From JAJECS01 sp965243625 (GTDB lineage: Bacteria; Chloroflexota; UBA11872): a stretch of 64,000 nt of DNA. The notes under the pieces are model-generated. The model searched no databases. It worked only from the letters and a program-made list of their open reading frames with translations, and was not told where the DNA came from. The stretch lies in NCBI GenBank assembly GCA_965243625.1, contig CBDEVI010000002.1, positions 1,426,001 to 1,490,000 on the forward strand. Reading direction: 5' to 3'. Position 1 is the first letter of the stretch. Every line of letters starts with the position of its first letter. Below are positions 54,321-63,373 of the stretch, piece after piece. The translations under genes and the position numbers were made by a program.

Positions 54321-55682
54321 ATGCTTGAAGCGACGACGCGCGATGCGTTGGTCTCGGCGGACATTGAGCACCTGATCCATCAACTCACGCGCGCCGGTCA
54401 CCATGCGCGCACGGGTCCGGTGATCGTCGAGTCCGCCAGCGGCGCCACGCTGCGACTGGCCGACGGGCGGGAAATCCTGGACGGCACCTCCGGCCTGTGG
54501 TGCGTCAACCTCGGACATGGCCGCGCCGAGCTGGCCGATGCGGCGGCGGATCAGATGCGGCGCCTGGCCTTTGCCCACACGTCAAGCGGGTTTTCCCACC
54601 AGCCGGCCATCGAGCTGGCCGCGCGACTGGCCCGGCTGACCCCCGGTGATCTCACGGCCTCCTACTTCACTTCCGGCGGCGCCGAGGCCAACGAGACCGC
54701 TTTCAAGTTTGCCCGCTATTACTGGCGCTTGCGGGGACAGCCCGGCAAGGCGCTGGTGCTCTCCCACGTGCGCGGCTATCACGGCCTGACGCACGGGGCG
54801 CAGTCGGCAACGGGTCTCACCGAATATCACGGCACCTTCGGCGACCTGGCCGAAGGCTTCGACAAGGTGCCGCCGCCATATCCCTATCGCTGGGACGAGT
54901 ACGGCCCGGCCGACATCGACGCCGACGACATCGCCGGCGCCGAGGCGGTGGCGCGGCGGATCGAGGAGGTCGGGTCGGAGCGCGTAGCCGCGGTGATCAT
55001 GGAGCCCGTGCTCGGCACCGGCGGGGTGATCGTGCCGCCGGACGGCTACTTGCGCGCCGTGCGCGAGGTCTGCGACCGGTACGACGTGCTCATGATCGCC
55101 GACGAGGTGATCACCGGATTCGGGCGCACGGGTACCTGGTTCGGCTGCCAGCACGAGGACGTGATCCCCGACATGATGACCTTCGCCAAGGGCGTCACCA
55201 GCGGCTACCTGCCCCTCGGCGGCGTGATGTTGCGGGAGCACCTGCGGGACGCCATGCGCGAGGCGCCAGGCGATCCGCCGTTGATGCACGTCTTCACCTA
55301 CTCCGGACACCCCGTGCCCTGCGCCGTGGCGCTGGCGAACCTCGAGATTCTCGAAAACGAGGGAATCGTCGACGCCGTGGCGGCCAAGGGCCGCCGGTTA
55401 CGCCGGCGCCTGGACGAGTTGCACGACCTTCCCGAGGTCGGCGACATCCGGTCGGCGGGCCTGATGTCGGGGGTGGAGTTGGTGCGCGACGAGGACACCA
55501 GGGAGCCGTACCACATCAGCGAGCGGCCGACCGCCGTGGCCGCGGCGGCGCTGGAGCGCGGGCTGGCCACACGCGCCCTTTTGGGCGGAACGATGCAGCT
55601 GGCCCCGCCCCTGATCATCAGCGACGAGGAGATCGACCGCGCGGTGGCAATCTTGGCGGAGTCCATCATCGCCACGCGCTGA
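54321..55682 (+). CDS. Class III aminotransferase (omega-aminotransferase type)
   Basis: A 453-aa PLP enzyme. Features are FTSGGAEANETAFKFARYYW, YHGLTHGAQSATGLTEYH, LMIADEVITGFGRTGTWFGC with the PLP-pocket Asp, and the Schiff-base Lys in MMTFAKGVTSGYLPLGG. Members transfer amino groups to beta-alanine, taurine, aromatic amines or other substrates. A TAGCAT at 54282 could be a -10 box. It follows the DUF6807 gene by eight bases. Confidence 0.9.
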   Translation: MLEATTRDALVSADIEHLIHQLTRAGHHARTGPVIVESASGATLRLADGREILDGTSGLWCVNLGHGRAELADAAADQMRRLAFAHTSSGFSHQPAIELAARLARLTPGDLTASYFTSGGAEANETAFKFARYYWRLRGQPGKALVLSHVRGYHGLTHGAQSATGLTEYHGTFGDLAEGFDKVPPPYPYRWDEYGPADIDADDIAGAEAVARRIEEVGSERVAAVIMEPVLGTGGVIVPPDGYLRAVREVCDRYDVLMIADEVITGFGRTGTWFGCQHEDVIPDMMTFAKGVTSGYLPLGGVMLREHLRDAMREAPGDPPLMHVFTYSGHPVPCAVALANLEILENEGIVDAVAAKGRRLRRRLDELHDLPEVGDIRSAGLMSGVELVRDEDTREPYHISERPTAVAAAALERGLATRALLGGTMQLAPPLIISDEEIDRAVAILAESIIATR

Positions 55683-55697
55683 CCGGGCGCCAGTCTT

Positions 55698-55703
55698 AGA
55701 ATC
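55698..55703 (+). promoter_or_regulatory. TAGAAT -10 box seven bases before the PhyH start (possible leaderless mRNA)
   Basis: TAGAAT ends only six bases before ATG 55710 (TAGAATCCGTGTCATG), with no Shine-Dalgarno sequence. This spacing would place the transcript start at or near the ATG. A near-identical layout is at 58132. No clear -35 box is seen. Confidence 0.5.
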
Positions 55704-55709
55704 CGTGTC

Positions 55710-56567
55710 ATGGACTCGAGTTGCCTGGCGCATGGGCTGACGGATAGCGAGCGGGCTCGCTTCGACGCCGAGGGCTACCTGGTGGTCGACGGCGCGCTGA
55801 GCGACGCGGAGGTGACGGCGCTCAACGCGGTGCTCGATCGGCTGCGCGACGCCGACCGGCTGGCATCGCCCGAACGCTACGCCGGCATCGACCAGCGCGT
55901 GTTGCACCTCGGCTTCATCACGCTCGATCGGGCCTTCATGGACCTGATCGACCATCCCCGGCTGTTCCCCAAGGTCTGGGGAATCCTGGGGCCGAACATC
56001 TACCTTTACAGCACCCATCTGATCATCACGCCGCCGCAGGCCGAAGAGTTCGATCCCGCGCGGGACACGCTCAACTGGCACCAGGATTCGAACTGGATGG
56101 GCCGGGACATGCCCGAGCTCTCCGTGCCGGCGCGCCTATCGGTGAAAGTGGCGTATCTCCTCACCGATCACTCGCAGCCCGGCAGCGCCAACCTGTGGGT
56201 GCTGCCCGGCGCTCACACGCGGTCCTCGATCGACATCCCGGAAGACGGCCAGGGGCAGCCAAGCGGGGCCATCCCCGTCTGCGCGCCCGCCGGCAGCGCG
56301 GTGATCTTCGACCGGCGGCTCTGGCACGACGGCAGCCCCAACGCCGCGCCGTGGTCGCGCCGGGCGCTGTTCTACGGCTATGGCTATCGCTGGATTCGGC
56401 GGCGCGACAAGGATGCGATGCCGGTTCCGACCGACATGCTTGCGAACGCCGGTCCGATTCGTCGGCAGCTGCTGGACTACCCGAGCGAAGGTGACGAGCC
56501 TCTGCAGTACATCGGCGGCGAGTCGCCGCTGCGCGACTGGTTGCGGCAGCACGGTCAGCTTGCCTAG
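55710..56567 (+). CDS. Phytanoyl-CoA dioxygenase (PhyH) family protein, second paralogue
   Basis: A 285-aa Fe(II)/2-oxoglutarate dioxygenase. The metal ligands are in LNWHQDSNW (H-x-D) and IFDRRLWHDGSPN (distal His), with the 2-oxoglutarate Arg near the end (WSRRALFYGYGYRW). The substrate is unknown. It belongs to a different subgroup than the protein at 23892-24641. Upstream is the aminotransferase on the same strand, but this gene seems to have its own promoter. Confidence 0.88.
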   Translation: MDSSCLAHGLTDSERARFDAEGYLVVDGALSDAEVTALNAVLDRLRDADRLASPERYAGIDQRVLHLGFITLDRAFMDLIDHPRLFPKVWGILGPNIYLYSTHLIITPPQAEEFDPARDTLNWHQDSNWMGRDMPELSVPARLSVKVAYLLTDHSQPGSANLWVLPGAHTRSSIDIPEDGQGQPSGAIPVCAPAGSAVIFDRRLWHDGSPNAAPWSRRALFYGYGYRWIRRRDKDAMPVPTDMLANAGPIRRQLLDYPSEGDEPLQYIGGESPLRDWLRQHGQLA

Positions 56568-56715
56568 GGTTGAGACGGGCCCAGCTTGGGGGCTCGGACG
56601 TCTGCGCCGAATCTGCAAATCGCCTGCATGGTTGGCGCATGCGCCCGACTTACGCTGATATGCCAGGAAGCGCGGTCCGCAGCCCCAGTTCGACCGGGTC
56701 GATAGGAGAGCATTG

Positions 56716-57648
56716 ATGCGCGGAGGACTTGTGCGGTGGCTGGTCGTCGCCGCCCTGCTTGGCGTGGTGATCGCCGGCGTGGCCTACCTGCTGGTCTTCA
56801 TCACCGGCGGCACCGGCGAGGCGAGCGAGCCCATCAGCGCGCCGCAACTGTCGTTGCCCGCGGCGACGGCGACTCCCGAAGCTCCCGCCCCGACGGCAAC
56901 CGCCGAACCAACGCCAGCCGCGACGGAAGACCCGACGCCGGTGGCGATGACAGACCCCGAGCCGACGGCAACGGCCGCCCCCGAGCCAACCGCGACCCCG
57001 GCCCCGACGCCCGCCGCTACGGCAGCTCCGACGCCGACGTCGGCTCCCACGGCCACCGCAGCCGCAGCGGAGCCGACGGCGGACGGCGGTGTTCCGGCGT
57101 CGGCCGTGCTCTATCGCATCGTGCCGGAGGAGTCGGAGGTCCGATTCGAGATCGACGAGATCCTACGCGGTGCGCCCACGCTGGTTGTTGGGACGACCAA
57201 TCAGGTGGCGGGCGACTTCATCGTCGACTTCGCCGATCTCGCGGCCTCGCAGTTGGGCACCGTGCGCATCAACGTGCGCACGCTGCGCACGGACGAGGAG
57301 CGGCGCGACCGGGCGATTCGCTCGCGGATCCTCGAGTCGGCGAGCGATCAGTACGAGTTCACCACGTTCGAGCCCGTGCGGCTGGAGGGGCTTCCCGGGT
57401 CGCTCGAGCTGGGACAGACCATCCCGTTCCAAATCGTCGGGAATCTGGCCATTCGCGACATCACGCGCGAGGTCGTGTTCGACGCCGAGCTGACCGTGGT
57501 GTCGCCGGACCGCGTTGAGGGCACGGCGGTGACCACCATCCTGCGCGGGGACTACAACCTCACGATTCCCAATGTGCCCTTCGTCGCGTCCGTGGACGAG
57601 GACGTGCTGCTGGGGATCAGCTTCGTGGCGGTGGCGGTCAGCGAATAG
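56716..57648 (+). CDS. YceI-family protein with N-terminal anchor and Thr/Pro/Ala linker
   Basis: A 310-aa exported protein. ATG 56716 is preceded by AGGAGAG at good spacing. Residues 1-35 form a membrane anchor (WLVVAALLGVVIAGVAYLL). Residues 50-125 are a repetitive Thr/Pro/Ala/Glu linker. The YceI lipocalin-like domain follows: SVLYRIVPEESEVRFEIDEI, then GDFIVDFADLAASQLGTVRI, with the final GDYNLTIPNVPFVASV. YceI binds isoprenoid or fatty substances in other bacteria. Confidence 0.87.
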   Translation: MRGGLVRWLVVAALLGVVIAGVAYLLVFITGGTGEASEPISAPQLSLPAATATPEAPAPTATAEPTPAATEDPTPVAMTDPEPTATAAPEPTATPAPTPAATAAPTPTSAPTATAAAAEPTADGGVPASAVLYRIVPEESEVRFEIDEILRGAPTLVVGTTNQVAGDFIVDFADLAASQLGTVRINVRTLRTDEERRDRAIRSRILESASDQYEFTTFEPVRLEGLPGSLELGQTIPFQIVGNLAIRDITREVVFDAELTVVSPDRVEGTAVTTILRGDYNLTIPNVPFVASVDEDVLLGISFVAVAVSE

Positions 57649-58131
57649 CCCCGGGCCGGGCGGAATGGGGCCTCTGGCCCCGTTCGTGGCGAACGTGTCG
57701 AAGTCCGTTCGCGGTGAGCCTGTCGCCGTTCGTGGTGAGTCCTTCGACAGGCTCAGGACGGGCTCTGTCGAACCATGACGGCGTCCTTCGACGTTGCTCA
57801 GGACGAACGGAGACTGTTCGTGGTGAGCTTGCCCCGAATTCGATTCGGGAGCGAGCAGACTACGAGTATTCCGGCATGTGGAGACCCTTACAGAGTCCAG
57901 CCGGGCCTGGAGATGACCGGTCGCATCCGTTCCGCCCTCAGGTTCAGCGATGGGTGGATTCCCGCCTCCGCGGGAATGACGGAGTGGTTGCGCAAGGGTC
58001 TCCCTTCGCGGGAATGACGAAGGGTTACGCAGAGGTCGCCATGGGCGTGAATTGAATTCCGCAGTTGGTGGCAAGACTGAACGGATCTTCTCGCGGCCGA
58101 CGAGAAACTGCCTCCCCAGCCACCGCACAAG
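57649..58131. repeat. Dense repeat cluster in a 495-base space
   Basis: 57690-57820 holds several nested, partly broken copies of the CGTTCGTGGTGAG...CAGGACGAACGG repeat. A hairpin GGATTCCCGCCTCCGCGGG is at 57956-57982, with a half-copy at 58001-58020. No gene is visible. The -10 box of comM is at the right end. Confidence 0.85.
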
Positions 58132-58137
58132 TAGAAT
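58132..58137 (+). promoter_or_regulatory. TAGAAT -10 box six bases before comM (possible leaderless mRNA)
   Basis: The sequence TAGAATCCGCGCATG places the -10 box six bases before the start codon, without Shine-Dalgarno, as in the PhyH gene at 55710. No secure -35 box is seen. Confidence 0.5.
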
Positions 58138-58143
58138 CCGCGC

Positions 58144-59661
58144 ATGCTTGCCAAGGTGCATAGCTGCGCGCTGGTGGGCCTTGACGGCGTGCTCGTGGAC
58201 GTCGAGGTCGACGTAGCCCAGGGACTTCCCGCATACACCATCGTTGGCCTGCCCGACGCCGCGGTGCAGGAGGCGCGGGAGCGCACGCGCGCGGCGATTC
58301 GCAACAGCGGCGCGGTGTTCCCGAACCGCCGCCTCACGGTCAACCTCGCGCCCGCGGACGTGCGCAAGGTCGGGCCGGTGCACGACCTATCCATCGCGTC
58401 CGCCATCCTTGCCGCCACCGGACAACTGGGCGACATCACCGAAAATCGCGCAGTTTTTCTGGGTGAACTCTCACTCGACGGCGCTTTGCGGCATACCGAC
58501 GGGATTCTGCCGATGGTGGCCGAGGCGCGCGCGGCGGGCATGGAGCGCGCCTTCGTTCCCGCCATGAATGGGGCCGAGGCGGCGGTTGTGAGCGGCATCG
58601 AGGTGCTGCCCGTGACCTCGCTGCAGCAGCTGATTGCGCACTTCATCGGGCTGATCCAGATCGAGCCCCTTCCGGCCACCCAAACGACCGTCGATCGCTC
58701 CAGCTACCCGGTCGACCTGGCCGACGTGCGCGGACAGGCCCACGTCAAGCGGGCGCTGGAAATCGCGGCCGCCGGCGCACACAACGTGCTGATGATCGGT
58801 CCGCCCGGCGCCGGGAAGACGCTGCTGGCGCGGTGCGTGCCGTCGATCCTGCCGCCGCTTGGGCTGGAAGAGGCCATCGAGGTCACCAAGATATACAGCG
58901 TGGCCGGTCTGATCCCGCAGCGAACGTCGCTGATCGCCGAGCGGCCCTTCCGCGCGCCGCACCACACGGTGTCGCACGTTGGCCTGGTCGGCGGCGGCGT
59001 GACCCCTCAGCCCGGCGAGATCAGCCTGGCCCACCGGGGCGTGCTTTTTCTGGATGAGTTTCCGGAGTTCAGCCGGCAGTCGCTCGAAGCGCTGCGTCAG
59101 CCGCTGGAGGACGGCACCGTGAGCGTGGTGCGCGCCAACTACTCGGTCACACTGCCCGCTCGACTCATGCTCGTGGCGGCCATGAACCCATCGCCCGGCG
59201 GCTATGCCGAAGGCGGCGACGGCGACTCGACCTTGGCCGACGCCGCGCGGCGCTATCGACGGCGCATCTCCGGCCCGCTGCTGGACCGCATCGACGTGTA
59301 TGTCGAAGTGCCGCAGATTCCCTATGAGGACATGGCAGGCGGCGACCGCGGCGAATCGTCCGAAGCCGTCCGCGAGCGCGTGGAAGCCTGCCGGGACATC
59401 CAGGCAGCACGCCTCAATCCACACGACCTGAGGGTGAATTCCGAGATCACGGCGCGCCTGGTGCCGGAGCTCTGCGTGGTCGACAAGCGCGGCGAGGCGC
59501 TGCTACGCGGCGCGCACGACCGGATGGGCCTCAGCGGGCGCGGGCATCACCGCACCCTCAAGCTCGCTCGGACCATCGCCGACCTGGACGGCGCGGAGGT
59601 GATCGGCGCGGCGCACGTGGCCGAGGCGCTGCAATACCGCGCGCGGCTCGACGACGCCTAG
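58144..59661 (+). CDS. comM: ComM/YifB-family Mg-chelatase-like ATPase
   Basis: A 505-aa AAA ATPase. The N-terminal domain has HSCALVGLDGVLVDVEVDVA and NLAPADVRKVGPVHDL. The Walker A is IGPPGAGKTLLARC, followed by PFRAPHHTVSHVGLVGGG, LAHRGVLFLDEFPEF (Walker B) and the NPSPGGY segment. ComM helps branch migration in DNA uptake and transformation. It ends with LKLARTIADLDG and QYRARL. The end overlaps the acetamidase gene on the other strand by four bases. Confidence 0.93.
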   Translation: MLAKVHSCALVGLDGVLVDVEVDVAQGLPAYTIVGLPDAAVQEARERTRAAIRNSGAVFPNRRLTVNLAPADVRKVGPVHDLSIASAILAATGQLGDITENRAVFLGELSLDGALRHTDGILPMVAEARAAGMERAFVPAMNGAEAAVVSGIEVLPVTSLQQLIAHFIGLIQIEPLPATQTTVDRSSYPVDLADVRGQAHVKRALEIAAAGAHNVLMIGPPGAGKTLLARCVPSILPPLGLEEAIEVTKIYSVAGLIPQRTSLIAERPFRAPHHTVSHVGLVGGGVTPQPGEISLAHRGVLFLDEFPEFSRQSLEALRQPLEDGTVSVVRANYSVTLPARLMLVAAMNPSPGGYAEGGDGDSTLADAARRYRRRISGPLLDRIDVYVEVPQIPYEDMAGGDRGESSEAVRERVEACRDIQAARLNPHDLRVNSEITARLVPELCVVDKRGEALLRGAHDRMGLSGRGHHRTLKLARTIADLDGAEVIGAAHVAEALQYRARLDDA

Positions 59662-60614
59662 CGGCCCGCCACCTCGCGCAGCACGTCCTTCCGCAGCTTG
59701 CAGATCATGGTGTAGGCGGGGTCGAACATGTTGCCCAGGTCGTATTCGACCATGCGGCCGAGCAAGAGGTGCGCCTCGCGGGTCGTCAGGCCGTAGTCCG
59801 CCACCAGCCAGCGCACCATTTCGGACGTGGCGTGCTGCACGGCCTGGTCGAGCGGGCGCAGGTTGCCGGCCGTCATGAGGTGGGTGTCGTTTTCGAAGCG
59901 CGGCCACTCGATGGTCTTGCCCTTGATGAGGTCCAGCGTGAAGGTCACATCCAGGGGCACCTCCACGCCCGTGCCGTCCATCTCGCCGTCGCCCTGCAAG
60001 GCGTGGCCGTCCCCGGTGTGGAACAAGCCGCCGGGTGCGAATACGGGAAAGTAGAGCCGCAGCCCCTCGACCACGCCGTTGTAGTCCATGTTGCCGCCGA
60101 ACGGCCCGGAGGTGGCGGTCGAGATGTGCTGCCGCCCGGGCGGCGCCACCGCCACGCAGCCGATCATGGTCTGCAGTGGCAGCGCCACGTCGTGGATACG
60201 GTTCCGCGCCGGCGTGGGCTCGCCCGCCGGCGCGCGCTCCGGCGGCTGGAGCGTGATCGTTTCGGCCTCCACGTCGATATCCCAGAACGAACGGTCGGCC
60301 TCATCGCTGAAATCGGGCACGTCGTCGAACTCGAGCACGTTGGCCGCCAGCGCCGACGAGCTGAAGCCCCACGGGCGCGTGATGCGTACCTTGTCGAGCG
60401 TGACGACCAGCGTGTCGCCGGGCTCCGCGCCGGCGACCGCGAACGGCCCCGACTGCGGGTTCCCCCGGTTGGCGACGGTGTTCCCATGCCGATCCCCGCC
60501 GCGGGCATCGACGGTGCTGGTGCGCACGCTGTCGCCCGGTTGCACCGTCAGCGGCGGCTCGTGCCAGCCAAAGGTGTTGTGATAGGTCGTGGGCTCGAAT
60601 TCGTGATGCGCCAT
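59658..60614 (-). CDS. Acetamidase/formamidase family protein
   Basis: A 318-aa amidohydrolase. It starts MAHHEFEPTTYHNTFGWHEP, with PQSGPFAVAGAEPGDTLVV and MIGCVAVAPPGRQHISTATSGP as recognisable family segments, then GGLFHTGDGHALQGDGEMDG. It releases ammonia from acetamide or formamide or similar amides. The stop codon is inside the last bases of comM. Confidence 0.88.
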   Translation of the reverse strand: MAHHEFEPTTYHNTFGWHEPPLTVQPGDSVRTSTVDARGGDRHGNTVANRGNPQSGPFAVAGAEPGDTLVVTLDKVRITRPWGFSSSALAANVLEFDDVPDFSDEADRSFWDIDVEAETITLQPPERAPAGEPTPARNRIHDVALPLQTMIGCVAVAPPGRQHISTATSGPFGGNMDYNGVVEGLRLYFPVFAPGGLFHTGDGHALQGDGEMDGTGVEVPLDVTFTLDLIKGKTIEWPRFENDTHLMTAGNLRPLDQAVQHATSEMVRWLVADYGLTTREAHLLLGRMVEYDLGNMFDPAYTMICKLRKDVLREVAGR

Positions 60615-60856
60615 GGCGTGTTCTCCCGTCCGGAGGCAGGGCGAGGGCGGCGGCTCGTGGTCAGTTTCTCACTCGCGCGCCGAAGTGGCGCATGGCGCTG
60701 GCCGGCAGGAGGACGCGCCTTGCTGCCGGAACGGCGTCGCCGTCGAAGAGCCGCCGCGGCCGCTAGCCGCCGCCGCCAGTTGCCGGGACGCACCACTGGT
60801 TTCAGAATTGGCCTCAGGAATTCGTGGTGAATTCGTCGTCCGCCGGGAGACGCAGC

Positions 60857-61861
60857 ATGCGGCGACTTTTCGGAGCGCTCGCTGGTGCGGTTCTGATAGG
60901 GACCGTGACGGCAGGGCTAGTGCTCGCCCTCAACTACGACGGCGAGGACTACTGCCAGGACTATCCGGCATGGCCCAACGGGACCTACCTGGGTCAAATG
61001 CATCCGTACCACTCGAACTTCTACGCGGGATTCGCGGAACGTCGCGGGTGGGACCCGTGTGTGACATGGGCCCTGGACCAGCGCAATTCAGCAGCCCGCG
61101 GGCTGCGCGAGCTTGGCTACACCGTTGTGGAGCCTGCCGGGGGCTCGCCGGCATTAACCTCGACACCGACGCCTGAGCCCGCGCCGACGCCCCCGCCCGT
61201 GCCCGCGCAAACCGCGAAAGCAACGACGACGTGGGTCCTGGACACGAGCGTGTTCGACGAGGCCACGGGAGCGAAACGCTACATCGCCCTTGCCGCGCAG
61301 AATCGGCGGGTCCTTGCGGTTCGTTGCCAAGACAACCTCATTGACACCATTGTCTACTTCGGCGAAGACGCGCATATCTCAGGCGATATCAATGGTCTGG
61401 TGGCGACGCAATGGAGATTCGACGCCAATCCCACGATTTCAGGCGTCTGGGGCACGGCGACGGACAAGCAGTTCATATTCTCAGGCGCCGCCGTGGCGAT
61501 GGCACGGCAGATATTCGAGTCAAGCCGATTTCGCATTCAGGCGACGGACCTGCTGAGCGGCAACCAGTACTTGGCGGACTTCACCCTCGATGGGCGCAGC
61601 GATCCGAACCATCCCGTCCGGCGCGTTTTCAGCGAATGCGGTCTCACTATCGGTGAGAGCTACGAGGGTGAGGCCTTCTGTCGGGACACGCCGGCCTGGC
61701 CCAACGGCACTTACCTGGGCCAGATGCACCCCTTCCATGCCGACTTCTACACGGGCTTCGCGGAGAGGCGCGGGTGGGAGCCGTGTGAGACCTGGGCAAC
61801 CGACCAGCGCAACTCGGCGATACGCGGGCTGCGTGCGCTCGGGTATACCGTCTACAAGTAG
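60857..61861 (+). CDS. Exported protein with two copies of an unknown 60-aa domain around a VasI-like centre
   Basis: A 334-aa protein. ATG 60857 is preceded by GGGAG. A membrane/signal segment GALAGAVLIGTVTAGLVLAL is near the start. Residues about 28-90 and 270-332 are two closely similar copies of a domain: GEDYCQDYPAWPNGTYLGQM and GEAFCRDTPAWPNGTYLGQM, then FAERRGWDPCVTW and FAERRGWEPCETW. Each copy has two Cys that may pair. A Thr/Pro linker follows the first copy. The centre (VLAVRCQDNLIDTIVYFGED, VATQWRFDAN) resembles VasI-type secreted proteins. The duplicated domain is not one I recognise. Confidence 0.8.
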   Translation: MRRLFGALAGAVLIGTVTAGLVLALNYDGEDYCQDYPAWPNGTYLGQMHPYHSNFYAGFAERRGWDPCVTWALDQRNSAARGLRELGYTVVEPAGGSPALTSTPTPEPAPTPPPVPAQTAKATTTWVLDTSVFDEATGAKRYIALAAQNRRVLAVRCQDNLIDTIVYFGEDAHISGDINGLVATQWRFDANPTISGVWGTATDKQFIFSGAAVAMARQIFESSRFRIQATDLLSGNQYLADFTLDGRSDPNHPVRRVFSECGLTIGESYEGEAFCRDTPAWPNGTYLGQMHPFHADFYTGFAERRGWEPCETWATDQRNSAIRGLRALGYTVYK

Positions 61862-61963
61862 CTCAACGAATCCCGCGGCAGACGATTGCCGAAGAATCCG
61901 TAGTCCCGGCGGCCGCCCGAATGGCTAGGCCCTCTTGACCAGAAGCCGTACTGCCCAAACTGC

Positions 61964-62377
61964 ATGCGGGAGTGGATCGAGGTGAAGGGGCGGCCGGTGG
62001 TTCTCTATGACGGCCAGTGCGCCTTCTGCCGTGTCTGCGTCAGAGCCCTGCAACGACTCGACCGCGACAACCGACTAGACCTGCTGGACTTCAACCGCCC
62101 GGAAGCCGAAGCCCTCCTGGCGCCGCTGCCGGCAGCGGAACGCCGCACCGCTCTGCACGTCGCGGACGTCGACGGCGCCGTCCACTCCGCCGGCCCGGCA
62201 CTGCGGCGGGCGCTGGCCGAGGCCCTCGGTCCAGGTGCGGAACGCCTGCTCACCAACTCGGCCGTTGCAGCGCCAGTCGACGCCGCATATTCAATCATTG
62301 CCGCGCAGCGGCACCGCCTTGGTTGGATAGAGCGATCAATCCCACCGCGCGAGCATCCTCACCAGCGTGAGCCGTAG
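61964..62377 (+). CDS. DCC (DUF393) thiol-disulfide family protein
   Basis: A 137-aa protein. VVLYDGQCAFCRVCVRALQR contains a C-x-x-C-x-x-C motif. The later LLDFNRPEAEALLAPL is typical of the DCC (YuxK) family. It may work as a thiol oxidoreductase. It lies about 100 bases after the duplicated-domain gene on the same strand. Confidence 0.83.
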   Translation: MREWIEVKGRPVVLYDGQCAFCRVCVRALQRLDRDNRLDLLDFNRPEAEALLAPLPAAERRTALHVADVDGAVHSAGPALRRALAEALGPGAERLLTNSAVAAPVDAAYSIIAAQRHRLGWIERSIPPREHPHQREP

Positions 62378-62391
62378 GCACCCCGCCGGGA

Positions 62392-62479
62392 CGGGCAGCC
62401 ACAAGGGCTGCCCCTACACCGATCGTCGGCTGGATTCCGGCCCAGTATCGAATGCCGGGCAGGCTTTTCGCCGGAATGG
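62392..62479. repeat. GGGCAGCCACAAGGGCTGCC palindrome and a long-loop hairpin
   Basis: The first is a variant of the GGGCGGCCACAAGGGCCGCC family at about 62392-62420. The second, at 62432-62479, is GGATTCCGGCC...GGCCGGAATGG with a loop containing CAGTATCGAATGCCGGGCAG, matching the long-loop copy at 27271-27320. No gene is present here. Confidence 0.75.
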
Positions 62480-62578
62480 TGGGGCCAACACCACGCTCTA
62501 TGGACGTGCCTGCGCGCCGAGCGACCGGTACGCTACAGCCCAGCTCCCGACTGCCGTTCACACTGAGGAGTCCCGCCC

Positions 62579-63364
62579 TTGAGTAATCAGCCGAAAGTGA
62601 TCGTGACCGGCGCCACGGGCCTGATCGGGCGCACGCTGATGGAGGATTTGGACGGCGTGTTCACGCTCACCGGCACGTCGCGCCAGCCACAGGACGATGC
62701 GCGGTTTCGGGTGCTGGACTTCGACGACATCGACGCCGTCGCCGAGACGTTCGCCGGGCAGGACGCGGTGGTGCACATGCACGCCAAGGCGAACCACGAC
62801 ACGGACGAGCTCGAGCCGTATCTGCAGCCAAACGTCGTCGGCGTCTACAACGCCTACGAGGCGGCGCGGCGGGCCGGGGTGAGGCGCTTCGTATTCGCCA
62901 GCTCGAACCACGCGACCGGCTGGTACGAGCTCGTCGGCGAGCGCTGCGACGCGGAGTCGACGCCGCGTCCGGACGGCATGTACGGCGTGGCCAAGGTCTG
63001 GGGCGAGGCGGTGGGCCGCTACTACGCGGATCGCTTCGGGCTCGAGGTCGTCTGCCTGCGCATCGGCAGCTACCAGTACCGCCAGAAGCCGCCGGAGTGG
63101 GATACCGGCGCGCGCATCCTGTCCACCTGGCTGAGCGATCGGGACCTGGTCAATCTGGTGCGGCGGTCGGTGGAGGCGCCCGGCATTCGCTGGGGCATCT
63201 ACTATGGGATTTCGGCCAACGCGCGCGCCTACTGGGACATCACCAATGCCGTCACGGAGCTGGGCTACCGCCCCCAGGACAACGCGGAGGACTACGCGGA
63301 CGAGGTGCTGGCCAAGGGCGGCGAGTACGACCTGTGGGGCTACACGACCAAGGGAATGGTCTAG
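62579..63364 (+). CDS. NAD-dependent epimerase/dehydratase, uronate-dehydrogenase-like
   Basis: A 261-aa SDR. Start TTG 62579 is preceded by GAGGAG. The NAD motif is VIVTGATGLIGRTLMEDL, and SSNHATGWYE with the YGVAKVWGE catalytic motif (Tyr, Lys) matches uronate dehydrogenases. It would oxidise a uronate to a lactone. The following aldo/keto reductase gene would fit a sugar-acid pathway. It is coded nine bases before that gene. Confidence 0.8.
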   Translation: MSNQPKVIVTGATGLIGRTLMEDLDGVFTLTGTSRQPQDDARFRVLDFDDIDAVAETFAGQDAVVHMHAKANHDTDELEPYLQPNVVGVYNAYEAARRAGVRRFVFASSNHATGWYELVGERCDAESTPRPDGMYGVAKVWGEAVGRYYADRFGLEVVCLRIGSYQYRQKPPEWDTGARILSTWLSDRDLVNLVRRSVEAPGIRWGIYYGISANARAYWDITNAVTELGYRPQDNAEDYADEVLAKGGEYDLWGYTTKGMV

Positions 63365-63373
63365 GGCGCGTTC

